Shown here one piece after another: positions 1-10,736 of a DNA stretch of 64,000 nucleotides. The DNA comes from Rhizophagus sp. LPA8_4_AMF (lineage: Eukaryota > Glomeromycota > Glomeromycetes > Glomerales > Glomeraceae). The translations under genes and the position numbers were made by a program. The number at the start of each line of letters is the position of its first letter. The stretch's first letter is position 1. The notes under the pieces are model-generated. The model ran no database searches. It saw only the letters and a list, made by a program, of their open reading frames with translations, and was not told the origin of the DNA. The stretch spans positions 1-64,000 of the forward strand of contig JADRCO010000044.1 in NCBI GenBank assembly GCA_021464525.1. Reading direction: 5' to 3'.

Positions 1-1596
1 AATTTACAACTTATGTTTATAATATTACAACCCACTTAGGTTGTAATTCGAAACATAGTAATTGTTACTTACGGCAACCAACCTTAGTCAGCGGCACTTG
101 TACTTTATTATAAATAATATCAAAAAAAATTATACATATTATACATGTTTCGTGTACTTATCGTACGTAATCCAACCTTATTATAATGAGCGTATATACA
201 TATCATAGGATAATAAACACGTCTTTCAACTAAATTATAACACGTAATTTGATACGTAAAAGTATCGAACTTCCATTGTAAATAGTAATTATAAATAAAA
301 TATTTTTATGCGGGCCAATTCAGACCTAGTCGCACAGGTTGAGAACGATACATTTGTAATCGATACTCTTGATTATCTGATATATCGTATCTAGTTTATT
401 TTTAGGAATCGGGTTAATATAAAAAAAAGTGATATGATGAGATATATTTTCAAGTTTTGATAAAATCGAATTTTATCTTATTTTGGGATATTGTAAATAA
501 TTACAATACTTATTTCCTCGGTAGCGCGTAAAAAATTCCGCTCAACTCTTCATACGGATGTGAAGTTAAACAACAAATTAATATTAATAAGGAAAAGTTC
601 AAAATTTCGGAGTTCTTCTACAACAAAGAAATTTTTTGAAAATAAATACTTTTAAAGAAATTAAATAATCGATAAATATGTATAATGAATGATAAAAAGG
701 TAAGGCTTATAAATTAATTCATTTAAGTTAGTGTTATCAATCTTTCGTGATTCTCATAAAGATGATGTGATATTTCGCTCTTTTAAGTCGATAAAATAAG
801 AAATTAAATGCAAAATTTGAAACGTTTTAAAAAAAAAAAGTCATTTTAAATACCAAGAAGGTAATTTTAAAAGGATTCATTTGGCCTTTGTTTAACCCTA
901 ATTTGTAAATCCGTATGCTTTATTATAATAATAATAACAATGATAATATAAATATACTTTCTATACATTAAAATGATAAAATCAAGGGTTAAAGTCTTAC
1001 CAAAGTAAACGCGCGGTAGTCAAATGAGTTTATAAAAAAAGATGCGTAACACCAAAAGTTTACTGGGAGATGATCACTAACTTTAAAAAGTTCTGTGGAA
1101 TAATTACGTACGTCATTAAGTTAATTACGAACTCATTGTATGTAAGTAATCATTAGGTTTCCTCTCGGAATAAATATGTCGAAGAAAACCGGTAAAATTA
1201 AATATTTATTTCCTTACCTCGGTTTGTTCCATAAGAAATTTCTTTTTCAGGTATTTTAGAAATTGTTCCGTTTTTTTTTTCCTATATTGTTTCTTTTATT
1301 TATGTCAACTATGAAAATGTAAAGAAAATAGAAACTTTATTTTTACTTATAGAAATACTATATTTATTACCTCAATAAGCATTAAAATGGTTTCATAGAA
1401 ATGGAAATTTTATAATCGGCGGAAATCTTATTTTATATAATAACAATAAAATTTTCCTATTTTGGTAATCAAAAAATTAATTTTGAATGCATAAAATTTT
1501 TTTTTTTACTAGTTTTTTTTTTAAAAAAGAATTATTCATAAAATTACCCTACTAAAAATTATTATTATTATTACAATAAACCTTCATTAAGAATAA
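1..1596. other. AT-rich intergenic region, no supported gene
   Basis: No open frame above about 30 codons shows convincing coding character. A 28-codon frame at 308-394 (+) begins MRANSDLVAQ and has protein-like composition, but it has no neighbours in frame and no recognisable family. The rest is A/T homopolymer and simple sequence. I see no RNA gene or inverted repeat here. Confidence 0.6.
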
Positions 1597-1908
1597 ATGT
1601 TCTTATTCCCTTGCTTTCATAAATTTAGAATAATGATTTTTAAAACCATTATTTTAATTAAAATAATTTTTGCATTATACTATCACGCGATTAGAAGAGC
1701 ATATATGATATTTGACGATATATTTGAACAGATTGAATTCCTAAAAAGTAAAATGATATTATCGGACCAAAATCGGCCGATGTTAAAATACTATATATGT
1801 ACTGTAAATCCCCATAGAATTTTGCATTATTATGATGATGGATTTTTACCAGAGTTTTCTTTAGGCGCAAAAAAAAAAATTTCTTATTACAATATTCTTA
1901 ACTTATAG
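1597..1908 (+). other. 103-codon open frame of uncertain status
   Basis: This is the longest open frame in the first 6 kb. Its first third is low-complexity (Ile/Phe/Lys), while the part from about residue 38 (MIFDDIFEQIEF...) has a more protein-like composition. I recognise no domain, signal peptide or partner exon. It could be a small gene, a remnant or chance. The surrounding 2 kb shows no other coding signal. Confidence 0.2.
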
Positions 1909-2493
1909 AACAATTCAAAATTCAATTTATTACAAATTAGAATTTTAAATCATCACAATATATGTGAATTTGTTGAAATTTTTTAAAAGTCCAAAAGTTC
2001 AAATATCACTTTTTAATAAAAAGAAAGAAACAAAAAGACGCCAAATGTACAAATTTAATAATTTAAATAAATTTTGACATAATTCTTATTATTTTTTTTG
2101 CACGCACTTTTTTTTTTTTTATTTGTTTAAAAAGTCAAATTTGGTTTTAGGCGTTTTTCTTACATGCAGATTGACTAAATATGTAGAAAATAGAAGTAAT
2201 TTGTTTCTCTTGTATAGTTAATCATTTACTTTCGTTTTAGAATTTGAAAAGCAAGTAAATGATGTTAATGATGGCTTTTACCGGAGAAAATTCTTATTAC
2301 ATACATATATATGTATATATATGCTTAATATCAGATATGATATAATTTTTAATTAACTGATCGAAACTTAAATTTCGATCGAAATTTATTAAAAAAGTTG
2401 CTCATTTTTTTTTTCAATTACGAAAAAAGAATACAAATAAAATAATTCGGAGACTAAGGGAATTTATTTAAATTTCATAAAAATAAAGTTTAA

Positions 2494-2660
2494 AAATATT
2501 CCGAAATAAACATCGAATTCCGAAACTCCGACATTAATTTATAGTTTAAAAAACCATTCCGGAATAAAATTCGAATTCCGAAACTCCGAATAAGATTAAA
2601 AACATCCCGGAATAAAAATCGAATTTTGAATTAAACTCCGATACTGTAATTAACGATTCA
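2494..2660. repeat. Three imperfect tandem copies of a CCGAAATAAA..CGAATTCCGAAACTCCGA unit
   Basis: Units begin near 2494, 2549 and 2600, about 50 bases each. Each has a TTCCGGAATAAA-type block followed by TCGAATTCCGAAACTCCGA; the third copy is the most diverged. The 61-codon minus-strand frame across this region simply translates the repeat and is not called. Confidence 0.6.
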
Positions 2661-2669
2661 ATAGTAAGT

Positions 2670-2731
2670 GAACACTTGTGATGATTGATGTGTTCAATAA
2701 GCGAACACTTTGTGATGATTGATGTGTTCAA
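2670..2731. repeat. Two-copy tandem repeat with palindromic ends
   Basis: The unit GAACACTTGTGATGATTGA followed by TGTGTTCAA occurs at 2670-2697 and again at 2703-2731, where it has one extra T. Each unit starts GAACAC and ends GTGTTC, so each can fold back on itself. It lies directly beside the repeat block ending at about 2660. Confidence 0.75.
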
Positions 2732-5069
2732 TTAATTCATACATTAATTGTTAAATGAATTCAGGAATAGATATTTCGGATTTTAGCGAACAATAAATAA
2801 TAAAGGAATTACAATTATATAATTTATTATCAACTATTAAAAATGATCATTCATGTAAAATATTTGCATCTATAACGAGATTGCAAAAATAGAAAAGAAG
2901 CTTTTATATTATTTCATGAAAAACAAAAGTTCAAATTTTGTTTTACTATAGCGGTATAGCCTTACAAAAAGAAACTTCCCGTAGAACTGTAGCAAAAAAG
3001 CGCCTAAGCTCTCCAACTATAATGTGACATACTGTATATAACATAGAGAGAATTGACTTAGACAAGCATGTTAAAAGTTCGAATTTAAAGCATGTGAACT
3101 TTAAGGTACAATTAATTAAATCATTATTATTAATTTACGTTGCACGTTAAATTGATCCTGTAATTCATTTGTAATTAAAAATTATAAATTGAATAAATAA
3201 ATCAAATAAAGAAATACCGAGAATGATAATTCAAGTTCATTTAAAATGCTTTGCGTAAGAAATATTTTAAATTTAAAATTTAATTCATTCTTGCTACTTA
3301 ACCTATAGTTTTATAAGAAATTCATTTTTTTATTGGTTAATGCCATTATTTATATAAATAGTCTTAATACATTAGAATATTATCCCCTGAAATACATATT
3401 TAAAATATTTAAGTAAAATTATGATCAGAATTAAAAAATTAATTTCAAATTATAAATAAAACTTAATTGGCCACTTATTTTTGTAAACTTTAAAAATATA
3501 TATTATATAGTCTTTCGTTACGCTCCGAACTAATTAATAACATAAATAAATTCGTTCGTAATTCCTTCATAATATTTTATATCTTTGAAAGTTCTAATTC
3601 ATAAGGAACCCACCATTTTTTAAAATCATTTCGGATTATAGATATGCATATGAACGATTAAATTTGGAAAGTTTCTATACGTGTTAGGTTTAATAAATAC
3701 GGGTCTAAACACTATAAAGGCCAAGATTCAACTTCCATATTTCGTGTGACATATATTCGAAATTCAATAAACTCGCTGTCATAATTAATATAGAGTATGA
3801 TATGACTTCCATGGTATGGTGCTAAAATGGATAGTATGATAATGTTAAAATTCTACACGATAATTGATCAGATCATACTCATTATCGTTATACCGGTTAA
3901 GGGTAGGATTATGCTTGCGAAAGAATTTCTAGAGCAAAAGTAAAAATGACTAGTAATCAAACAAAAATAGTCTTAAACTCGTTTCGCGTTTCACATACAA
4001 AAATATACTACTGGAGATTAAATAGATTTGAAAATTTAATTAATTGTTTATTTATTTATTTTTATTTTCAAAAAAAAAAATCCGCCTCAAATTCCTCTTA
4101 TCTAAGAAAAAATATATTCATTTACTTGTTTTTCTTATCAATTATAATCGTATTATTTCTCGTGGACGTTATCGGGAAGTTCTAACAGAAGGAATTGGCA
4201 ATGAATTCAGCGCGAAAGATATAAAAGACATATGTCGACCAATAATTCAGGCACATTGAATCGAATTGCAAAATTTCATTTACAAATAAACGATTCATTT
4301 GCATATCAAATTTTTAATGGATTAGTCTTATATAAATATTTTTTCTATCATTATTTAAAGTAAGTAGCGAGTATGAATGATTATTAGTTGTATATTTCTT
4401 AGATTTTAGCATTCTAAATTTATTACGCGGTTAATTTTACACTGTGAGTTCGTCCAACTTCTTTGTTATTTTTTTTAAAAAAAGAAGCATTTTACTGAAA
4501 TTACTTATTTTTTTAGATTCTTTAGCTTTAAAGTGAGCACTAAGCGGCTGTACGAAAAACGGATACTCGTACATTTTTTTATTAAATAGATTTACTTTAT
4601 ACAAGCGGATGTTGAGTTGCTGGAATTGAACCGTAAAAGTATTTTATGATTAACTTGAATGTACTGTATGTAATCGTGAGCTCTATTTAATATAAGAATA
4701 AAGAATGTAGAAAATCATAAAATCTGGAATTTGCTTTTATTTACACAGATATATCTTAATGCATGGCTGTCAGTGTGTTTCAACTGCACATAACGATCTT
4801 GTATTTATCTGATATTTGTGAATTGTGTCAACTTTGCAATGGAGTTAGATCTTTAACATTACGAAAGATAAAATCATTGTATAATAATGAAGTCGGAGAG
4901 TTACTGTCAAATTTGATTTATTCCTGCGAAATATCAAATTTTAGCTATACGTATAATCAAATAAACTTTTACTTAGAACTTTAAAAGGATTTATTATAGA
5001 TTAGGTTCTTGCAAGTAATCAGGTATGATAGAAACAATTGAAACAAAATATTAAAATGTTCATGAAATA
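2732..5069. other. Gene-poor region with two coding-like patches
   Basis: There is no complete gene model. Two patches read like protein. At about 4140-4259 (+) a frame ends ...RYREVLTEGIGNEFSAKDI... with an in-frame stop. At 4763-4984 (+) a 73-codon frame starts MAVSVFQLHI and contains Cys- and Leu-rich spacing faintly like the F-box/leucine-rich proteins abundant in these fungi. Neither has a partner exon or identifiable domain. I treat both as possible remnants only. Confidence 0.35.
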
Positions 5070-5089
5070 ATTATTGAGAGATTTTAATT

Positions 5090-5395
5090 CTAATTTGTTT
5101 ATTTTTAAATATTCTTTTAGGAATTATTGGAAAAATGTATAGGTTAATTATTTCGATACACGTTTCTTCTATTTTGTCAAACAATCGCTTCATAATTAGT
5201 ACTTTGTTTTTGATTTCTCTTCCATTTCTTGAAACAAGTTTATTGTTTAACAAATTTACAGAGAATAAAGGCTTCACGAACTTTACTATTTGGAGAGGGA
5301 TTAATTTTAAATGTATCTTCTAAGAATGCTAGTTGTTCAGGAGTAACACGAACTCTCTTCCTATTATTCTTTGATGGGGGATGTTAAAAGTTATT
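5090..5395 (-). pseudogene. Decayed homeobox gene fragment
   Basis: On the minus strand from about 5385 the frame reads ..NNRKRVRVTPEQLAFLEDTF followed by KINPSPNSKVREA. This is the N-terminal arm, helix 1 and loop of a fungal homeodomain; the family typically has KRxRxTPEQLxxLExxFxxNPxP. After the Arg-Glu-Ala the frame soon closes. In another frame at about 5225-5190 the DNA still resembles the helix-3 WFQNRRAKIKN coding sequence but reads LVSRNGREIKN. The spacing between the two halves is about 30 bases too short for a complete helix 2. I see no splice arrangement that restores a homeodomain, so this looks like a dead host transcription-factor gene. A short frame upstream near 6020-5950 (-), MVYSQPNPQANQQ..., could be its former Gln-rich N-terminus, but that is speculation. 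Confidence 0.7.
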
Positions 5396-6519
5396 GGTGA
5401 TTCTTTAATATCTTAAGGTAATTATAAAATGTATATATATATATATATTAAAAAAACCAATGAGAAGTGGAGATCAAAGATAATTATAAATCATTTACCC
5501 TCTTCCGCTACTTCTCAGAAGCACCTATTACCCCTCAAAAAAAAACAAGAAACTATAATTGCACGATATTCATCAAAAGAAAGAAAATTTCAGCCCTAAA
5601 TAAATCAAAAATAAATCTATTTCAGAAAAGACCATAATTTACCGGTTACATAAGTAATAATTCATCATATTACTGTCTGAACTATAAAGATTTAAACATC
5701 GTTTTCCGTTCTGTTGATTACGCCACTTATCTAACGAAAATTTTTGAAGTAATTGATCAAATAAAATTCAAAATTGTAATATGATCATTTGTCTACACCC
5801 AAACAATGCAAATTTTTCATACTTGGCACTGTTCAAATACCTGATTAGCTTTGATTTAGATTTGATTTGATTCCATTCAGACTTGAAAAATTGAATTTGC
5901 AACGTATTATCCAATATCTAAGCCATTTGTGGCTGTTATTTATAGAATAATTTATTCGCTGAATCTCAGCTTTACACTAGTGCCTTGTTGATTTGCTTGA
6001 GGATTTGGTTGAGAGTACACCATAAATGAAAGACTTTAAATTATGCCATTGAATTGTGTGTTTAAAGTATTATTTTGTTCTAATTATCTATCAAATTATC
6101 TTGTTTTACCAAAAAGATATTTTATTTTTAAGCATAAAGTCACAATCAAAATAATTAAATATATCACGAACTCTTTATTGTTCTAAGCGAAATTCCGAGA
6201 ATCGAACTTTGTATTTTGAGATTCACGTCAAACTTTTGATAAAGTGAATGATACGTGAAAGCAATCATTATTGTTGCACGATGTATAATGAATCACGCAT
6301 TCTGTCTTGTAATCTTGTACAACATTCCATAAATTTAGTAGCGAATTTTTTGAAAACTTTTCTTTCCTACTTAGATAATGTATTGTGATTTTTTTTTAAA
6401 AAATAAAAAGAGAGAACCTTTATAATATTTCTATTTAAATATGAGGAATAATATACAGTGAATTTACTTATTTATATAAGTAATTAATTGAATAAATTCA
6501 ATAATATTTGTCTAAAAAA
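5396..6519. other. Intergenic region
   Basis: AT-rich, with a short TA microsatellite near 5431-5449. Apart from the possible Gln-rich minus-strand patch near 6020-5950 noted with the homeobox fragment, I see nothing coding. Its left part flanks the remnant; its right part is the 3' flank of the minus-strand gene ending at 6520. Confidence 0.5.
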
Positions 6520-7099
6520 TTAAACAACGATATAGTAGGATTCTAGTATAAGATCTTTATATTTACGAGTTCTTTGAGTACCAGTAGGTCTTCCTTCAAG
6601 ATCAACAGATTGTAAATGATGTATACCGAGAAATTCATCTACATCGTATTGACTTTTAAAATTTACTGCTGTAGGATAATAAACACCATCTCCTTCATAT
6701 TTTATGAGAACAAAAATTTGGATATCTTTCAAAGAAAAAAAAAAAAAGGTTAAAAAAGAAAAGAAAATAACATAAACGAATTAAGGGTCAAGAAATTAAA
6801 ATGATACCTTTATTTTCCACAAAATTACCTTCATTATTAATAATTTTAATTTCAAAAGGTTTATCTCTAGAATTTTCATTTGTAATGTCTTTAATATCAG
6901 TAGTTGGATCTATAATTTTTCCCGTACTATCAACAAGTGTTAATTCAATTAAAGAATATTGTGAAATTTCTGGTCCATATTTTGGTTTTGCTTGTTCAAT
7001 TATTGTTTCTGCTGTTTCATCCACTGGTACCTTAACTGAAGTCACTCTTGGTGTATCTTTTACATATACCCAAAATTTTTCTGTTCCTTTGTGTTCCAT
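6520..7099 (-). CDS. Small two-exon protein with a possible ubiquitin-like N-terminal fold
   Basis: Exons are 7099-6808 and 6725-6520, giving 165 residues. The intron has GTATCA at its 5' end and a pyrimidine-rich tract before AG, and splicing joins ..VENK to DIQIFVLIKY in frame. The open frame extends upstream of 7099, but the ATG at 7099 (MEHKGTEKF) starts the part with even coding composition, so I chose it. Residues 8-80 alternate hydrophobic and charged stretches (FWVYVKD..SVKVPVDETAETIIEQAKPKYG) in the order of a beta-grasp/ubiquitin-like domain, loosely like the N-terminal domain of Crinkler-type proteins. No Crinkler LxLFLAK-like motif is visible. The function is unknown. It is transcribed away from the neighbouring prefoldin-like gene, with an E-box between them at 7330. 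Confidence 0.7.
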
Positions 7100-7327
7100 T
7101 ATGAAAGTAATTAATAAAGAAAATTTGTAAGAACAGTGAAAAGAAGGGTTATTAGTTATATAAATAAAAATGGATTGTTCTACAAGCCTTCTTGTGACAC
7201 AATACGTCATTCAGAATTTCACTTTTAGAACGCGAAAAGTCATAAACATTAAAAAAGAAAAAAGAATTTAGTATCATATAATCACAAACACACACTTTGA
7301 AACCATAACGTTACACTGATCTTTAAT

Positions 7328-7337
7328 ATCACGTGAT
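7328..7337. promoter_or_regulatory. Palindromic E-box ATCACGTGAT in a divergent promoter
   Basis: A perfect 10-base palindrome with a CACGTG core at 7330-7335. It lies 229 bases upstream of the minus-strand start at 7099 and 93 bases upstream of the plus-strand start at 7428. CACGTG is the known target of bHLH factors such as Cbf1 and Pho4. The same core recurs in other intergenic regions of this window. Confidence 0.5.
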
Positions 7338-7427
7338 TGACGTGAACTGATAACGCAGTATAAGTAGAAGTTAAATGATCCCTTATTTTTAATCTCTTTC
7401 TTTTTTTAAATTTTTTTAATCGAGAAT

Positions 7428-7919
7428 ATGTCAAATTTAGGTATTCGATTAATAAAAGCTAAACTTGAACAATTAGAAAAAGAGGTATCTAATAAATTGT
7501 TCATCTTTTTTTTATAAAAAAAAAAATAATAATTTACTGTACAAATAATTTATAGTATAAACGAGTTGATTTAGTGAACGTAGAATTATCTTCATTACGA
7601 ACTAATGCTGTAAGTTGATTATACTTCCCTTCTCCTTGTAATGTACTCTTTTTTAAATAAAATTTTTAATATATTTTATTTATTTAAAAAGACGGTATAT
7701 CAAAAGAAGACAAATACAAATATATTATTTTTCGTGGAAGACATACAAGAACTTAAAGCCGATAAAAAAAGTTTGTGTTTATGTAATATAATTTGTTTTT
7801 GAGTAAAATATTGATTAATTAATTTAAATTTTTGTTTTTTTTTAGAAGAATTAATGAAAGTAAAGAATGATTTAGAGAAAACTAAAAAAGAATTGGACAA
7901 ACTTGCGCGAAAAGCATAG
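7428..7919 (+). CDS. Prefoldin-like small coiled-coil protein, ASDURF homologue
   Basis: Four exons, 7428-7484, 7556-7609, 7692-7770 and 7846-7919, join in frame to 87 residues. The protein starts MSNLGIRLIKAKLEQLEKE, has a central TVYQKKTNTNILFFVED and ends in a Lys/Glu coiled coil (KNDLEKTKKELDKLARK). The centre matches from memory the segment KVYRQQQNSNIFFLADR of human ASDURF, the 96-residue beta-prefoldin-like subunit of the PAQosome/R2TP co-chaperone complex. The length, the helix-hairpin-helix layout and the position of the YxQQxN..I.F motif all agree. In vertebrates ASDURF is translated from an upstream frame of the ASNSD1 messenger; here it has its own promoter and introns, and no asparagine-synthetase-like frame follows. 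Predicted role: prefoldin-like chaperone subunit in the cytosol. It is too fragmented by introns to appear as one open frame. Confidence 0.8.
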
Positions 7920-7997
7920 ATCGGTAAGCGCTAAAATGAAAATTCCGAAGTAAATTAATTACCAATTATAGTTTAATTAATAACTATTTATCCACTT

Positions 7998-8003
7998 CAC
8001 GTG
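7998..8003. promoter_or_regulatory. CACGTG E-box upstream of the 8095 gene
   Basis: The context is TTCACGTGAA, 92 bases before the ATG at 8095 and just after the stop of the preceding gene at 7919. Confidence 0.4.
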
Positions 8004-8094
8004 AATTAATAAATTGACAAAAACTGACTCTTTAGTCTATAATCACAAATTTTTTTTTTTTATTCCTTTTTCCAAATATCTTAAAAAAAAGATA

Positions 8095-8799
8095 ATGTCA
8101 TGGCAAAGATATGCAATAAAAATTCTGGCAACGTCTATTGGAAAGAAATTATTAATATTTGGTATTGCCAATGTATGTTCATTATTTGGAATACCAAGTT
8201 TTTTATCTTTTCCCGAAAATAATATTTCTTTTTTTAAAAAGTATTAGTGCCAAAATATGGCATTTTCTTTATCTAGATACTAATCTTTTTCTTTTTCCGA
8301 CAATAATACCATAAATTAGATGTATGGGGTTCCACGTTTATATCGTAGAGCATTGGAAATAAATAATAAAGTTTTTAAAAAACCTGAAACGAGAAAGCTT
8401 ACGGCAAATTTATTAAAACAAGGATTTTTATTACCAAACACAATAAGTTCTAAATTGACACGAAAACCTGTCAAAACTTTTCCAAATTCTTCTTCTTCTA
8501 TTATAAATATTAGCAGCACTAGCAATACTGTTGCTACACCTTATACACCATCTAGATTAGTTGTACCTCCTCATCCTAATCTTCCCACAGGTTCTATAAA
8601 AAATCCGACTACACCGACACCAACTACACAAACCACGACTACAACCACATCAGCATCCACGTCCGCGCTCACGTCCGTTTCTACATCCACATCAAAGCCC
8701 TCATCCGAATCTGCATCAGCATCCACGTCCACAAATTCAACCGATACTTCATTCATATCTTCTACAGTTGCTAATTCGAAGGAAACTCCTCAAAAATAA
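8095..8799 (+). CDS. Unknown 185-residue protein with Ser/Thr-rich tail
   Basis: Exon 1, 8095-8172, encodes MSWQRYAIKILATSIGKKLL and a further six residues. A GTATGT..TTAG intron runs from 8173 to 8319, and exon 2, 8320-8799, continues in frame with MYGVPRLYRRALEINNKVF. The N-terminal 26 residues contain one short hydrophobic helix with flanking basic residues, compatible with a mitochondrial or membrane-targeting segment. Residues about 30-75 are basic (KKPETRKLTANLLKQG). The remainder is low-complexity: Ser, Thr, Pro and Ala, with TTQTTTTTTSASTSA-type runs. I recognise no family. The antisense frame at 8571-8756 is only a mirror of the repeats. Confidence 0.6.
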
Positions 8800-10736
8800 G
8801 TTTTAATCATTAAATCGATTCTAGTCATTTCTCTTATTACAATTTAAATATATACATATTTACTTATATATTTTACAAATGGTTAATGAATGAAATAAAT
8901 TCGTAATTTTATTAAATGTGGTTGGTTCATTTAATTACTTAATTTATATTTAAAAATAATGATGAACCAAAAAAATTTAACCTGGGTAGGATATCAATCA
9001 GAGACTTTTTTTTCGAGTTTATTTGAGTGTTGATAGAAGATAGGGAAGGAAAGAATTTAAAATGTGTACACAAGGATTTCATACCAAGCTGTCTCTGAAC
9101 AAAGAACGTAATTTTCAGAAAAAAAAAGTGCAACTTGTGATGATATGGTACGACACGTCAACAACATTACATGTGGGTATTTGTAGTACTTGAAATTTAA
9201 TATCAAATAGAATTCATAACAAGTGATCGATTTCAACATTGTGAACGTCGTGGATATTTTTAGAGGAGTCTAATAGAATTAGAGTATTTGCATCGACTGT
9301 TTATAGTACCGTATACTCGATATTGTTGTAATTGGAAAAGTAGTAATATATTTAAGAAATCTCAGTTTATAATCTCAATTTATAATTAAAATGGAAAATA
9401 ACATTACGTATCTTCATCATCATGATTATGATGCGAGATTCTTCGGTTGCATATATTACATTTGAATTAACAATGTTCAATAATATATTGCCAATAAGTG
9501 AAGAAAGCAGATATGCCCAACAAAGTTTAACATTATTATAATTATTATAATTTAACTATACGAAAAATCGATCGCTTTAAGCCAATTTGTTTAAATAATT
9601 AGTTAGCTATAGCAGTTTAACGGTTGTTTATTTAAACCTCAATAAAAAAACGTTTTCTCTAAATAGATCTAAATAGAATATACTCGTATTGCTTGCTACG
9701 TAAAATTATGAAAATTAGATAAATATATATTGGTATACGGCTTGATAATAACCAAATAGTAGACTGTTTGTGCAAGATTACAGACCTTTTTGAAAATACC
9801 AAATGTCTTCATCACATGCGTTAGGTCAAAAGATAGAATTATTATGACATGAAAAAATACGCTCATCGTTTCTTGTTCCGCTTTCTTGTGGTAATGATCT
9901 AACATCGAAAACAAAATCCCACCCTTTACATGATTCACCAATTAATTTCTTGTTAACAGGGATTATTCGATTTTTACTTGTTCAAAAGCTAAATTATTAC
10001 GCAACAATAGTGTAAAATTATCTAATTTTGTCTGTATTATATGGCAGACCTGACAATACATATTACGTTCTTCACGTTTTTCTTGATTAAGGTCGATAGG
10101 AATGACACGAACGACATCTTTGTAAAACCAAACGTTCCAAAAAAGATTTGATTTTCTTTTGTGATGAAAGCTGTTTGGTACATGCCAATCGATAAAAAAT
10201 CTCGATAATTATCTTTGCTAATCAAAGTAAAAGATATTTCATAATTCAACACCAAAAAAAAACCAATGATCAATCACTTTAAAAATTCAATTGTAACAAT
10301 TGTAACAATTGTTAAACTCGTTTTTGATATTTAATAAAGAATGAAAATCAAAAAAAAGCAGAAAATAATGTAAATTCGGTAAAACAGTTTCCCCGAATAA
10401 AATTCGTGCAACTAATCTTATGTTAATATTATAGCATTTTAGCATAGTGTCATTAATGGCCGAATATAATTTTTTCACACGTCGGTTGATATCTTATTTA
10501 AGAAGTTCTTTTATCTTAGTTATCTTAGTACGTAATCATTCGTCATCAAAGAAGGTACATTCCGAAAGAAAGCTCGATAATCAAAATAAACTGGTTAAAT
10601 AACCTGTAACGAGGAAAACCTTTCCGATTATGCAATTGTATAACGGTTTTTATGTATAAAAAAAAAAACTATAAATATGACATAATGCATTCCGAAAAAA
10701 ACAATTCTTATTCCGAATAAAAAAAAAATTTTTGCA
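8800..10736. other. Intergenic region with decayed coding patches on the minus strand
   Basis: Between about 10480 and 9700, read on the minus strand, several stretches in different frames have strong protein character. Examples are LYSAINDTMLKCYNINIRLV, VPNSFHHKRKSNLFWNVWFY, CQVCHIIQTKLDNFTLLLRN and GWDFVFDVRSLPQESGTRND. They do not form a complete gene and I do not recognise the family. On the plus strand, 9391-9465 encodes MENNITYLHHHDYDARFFGC with a stop soon after. The rest is AT-rich spacer. Confidence 0.4.

Noticed and set aside
6801-7130. 109-codon plus-strand frame starting MIPLFSTKLP
   Set aside because: Mirror of the minus-strand gene 6520-7099, whose intron phases and composition support the minus strand.
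8571-8756. Minus-strand Val/Asp repeat frame
   Set aside because: Antisense image of the Ser/Thr/Ala low-complexity tail of the 8095-8799 gene.
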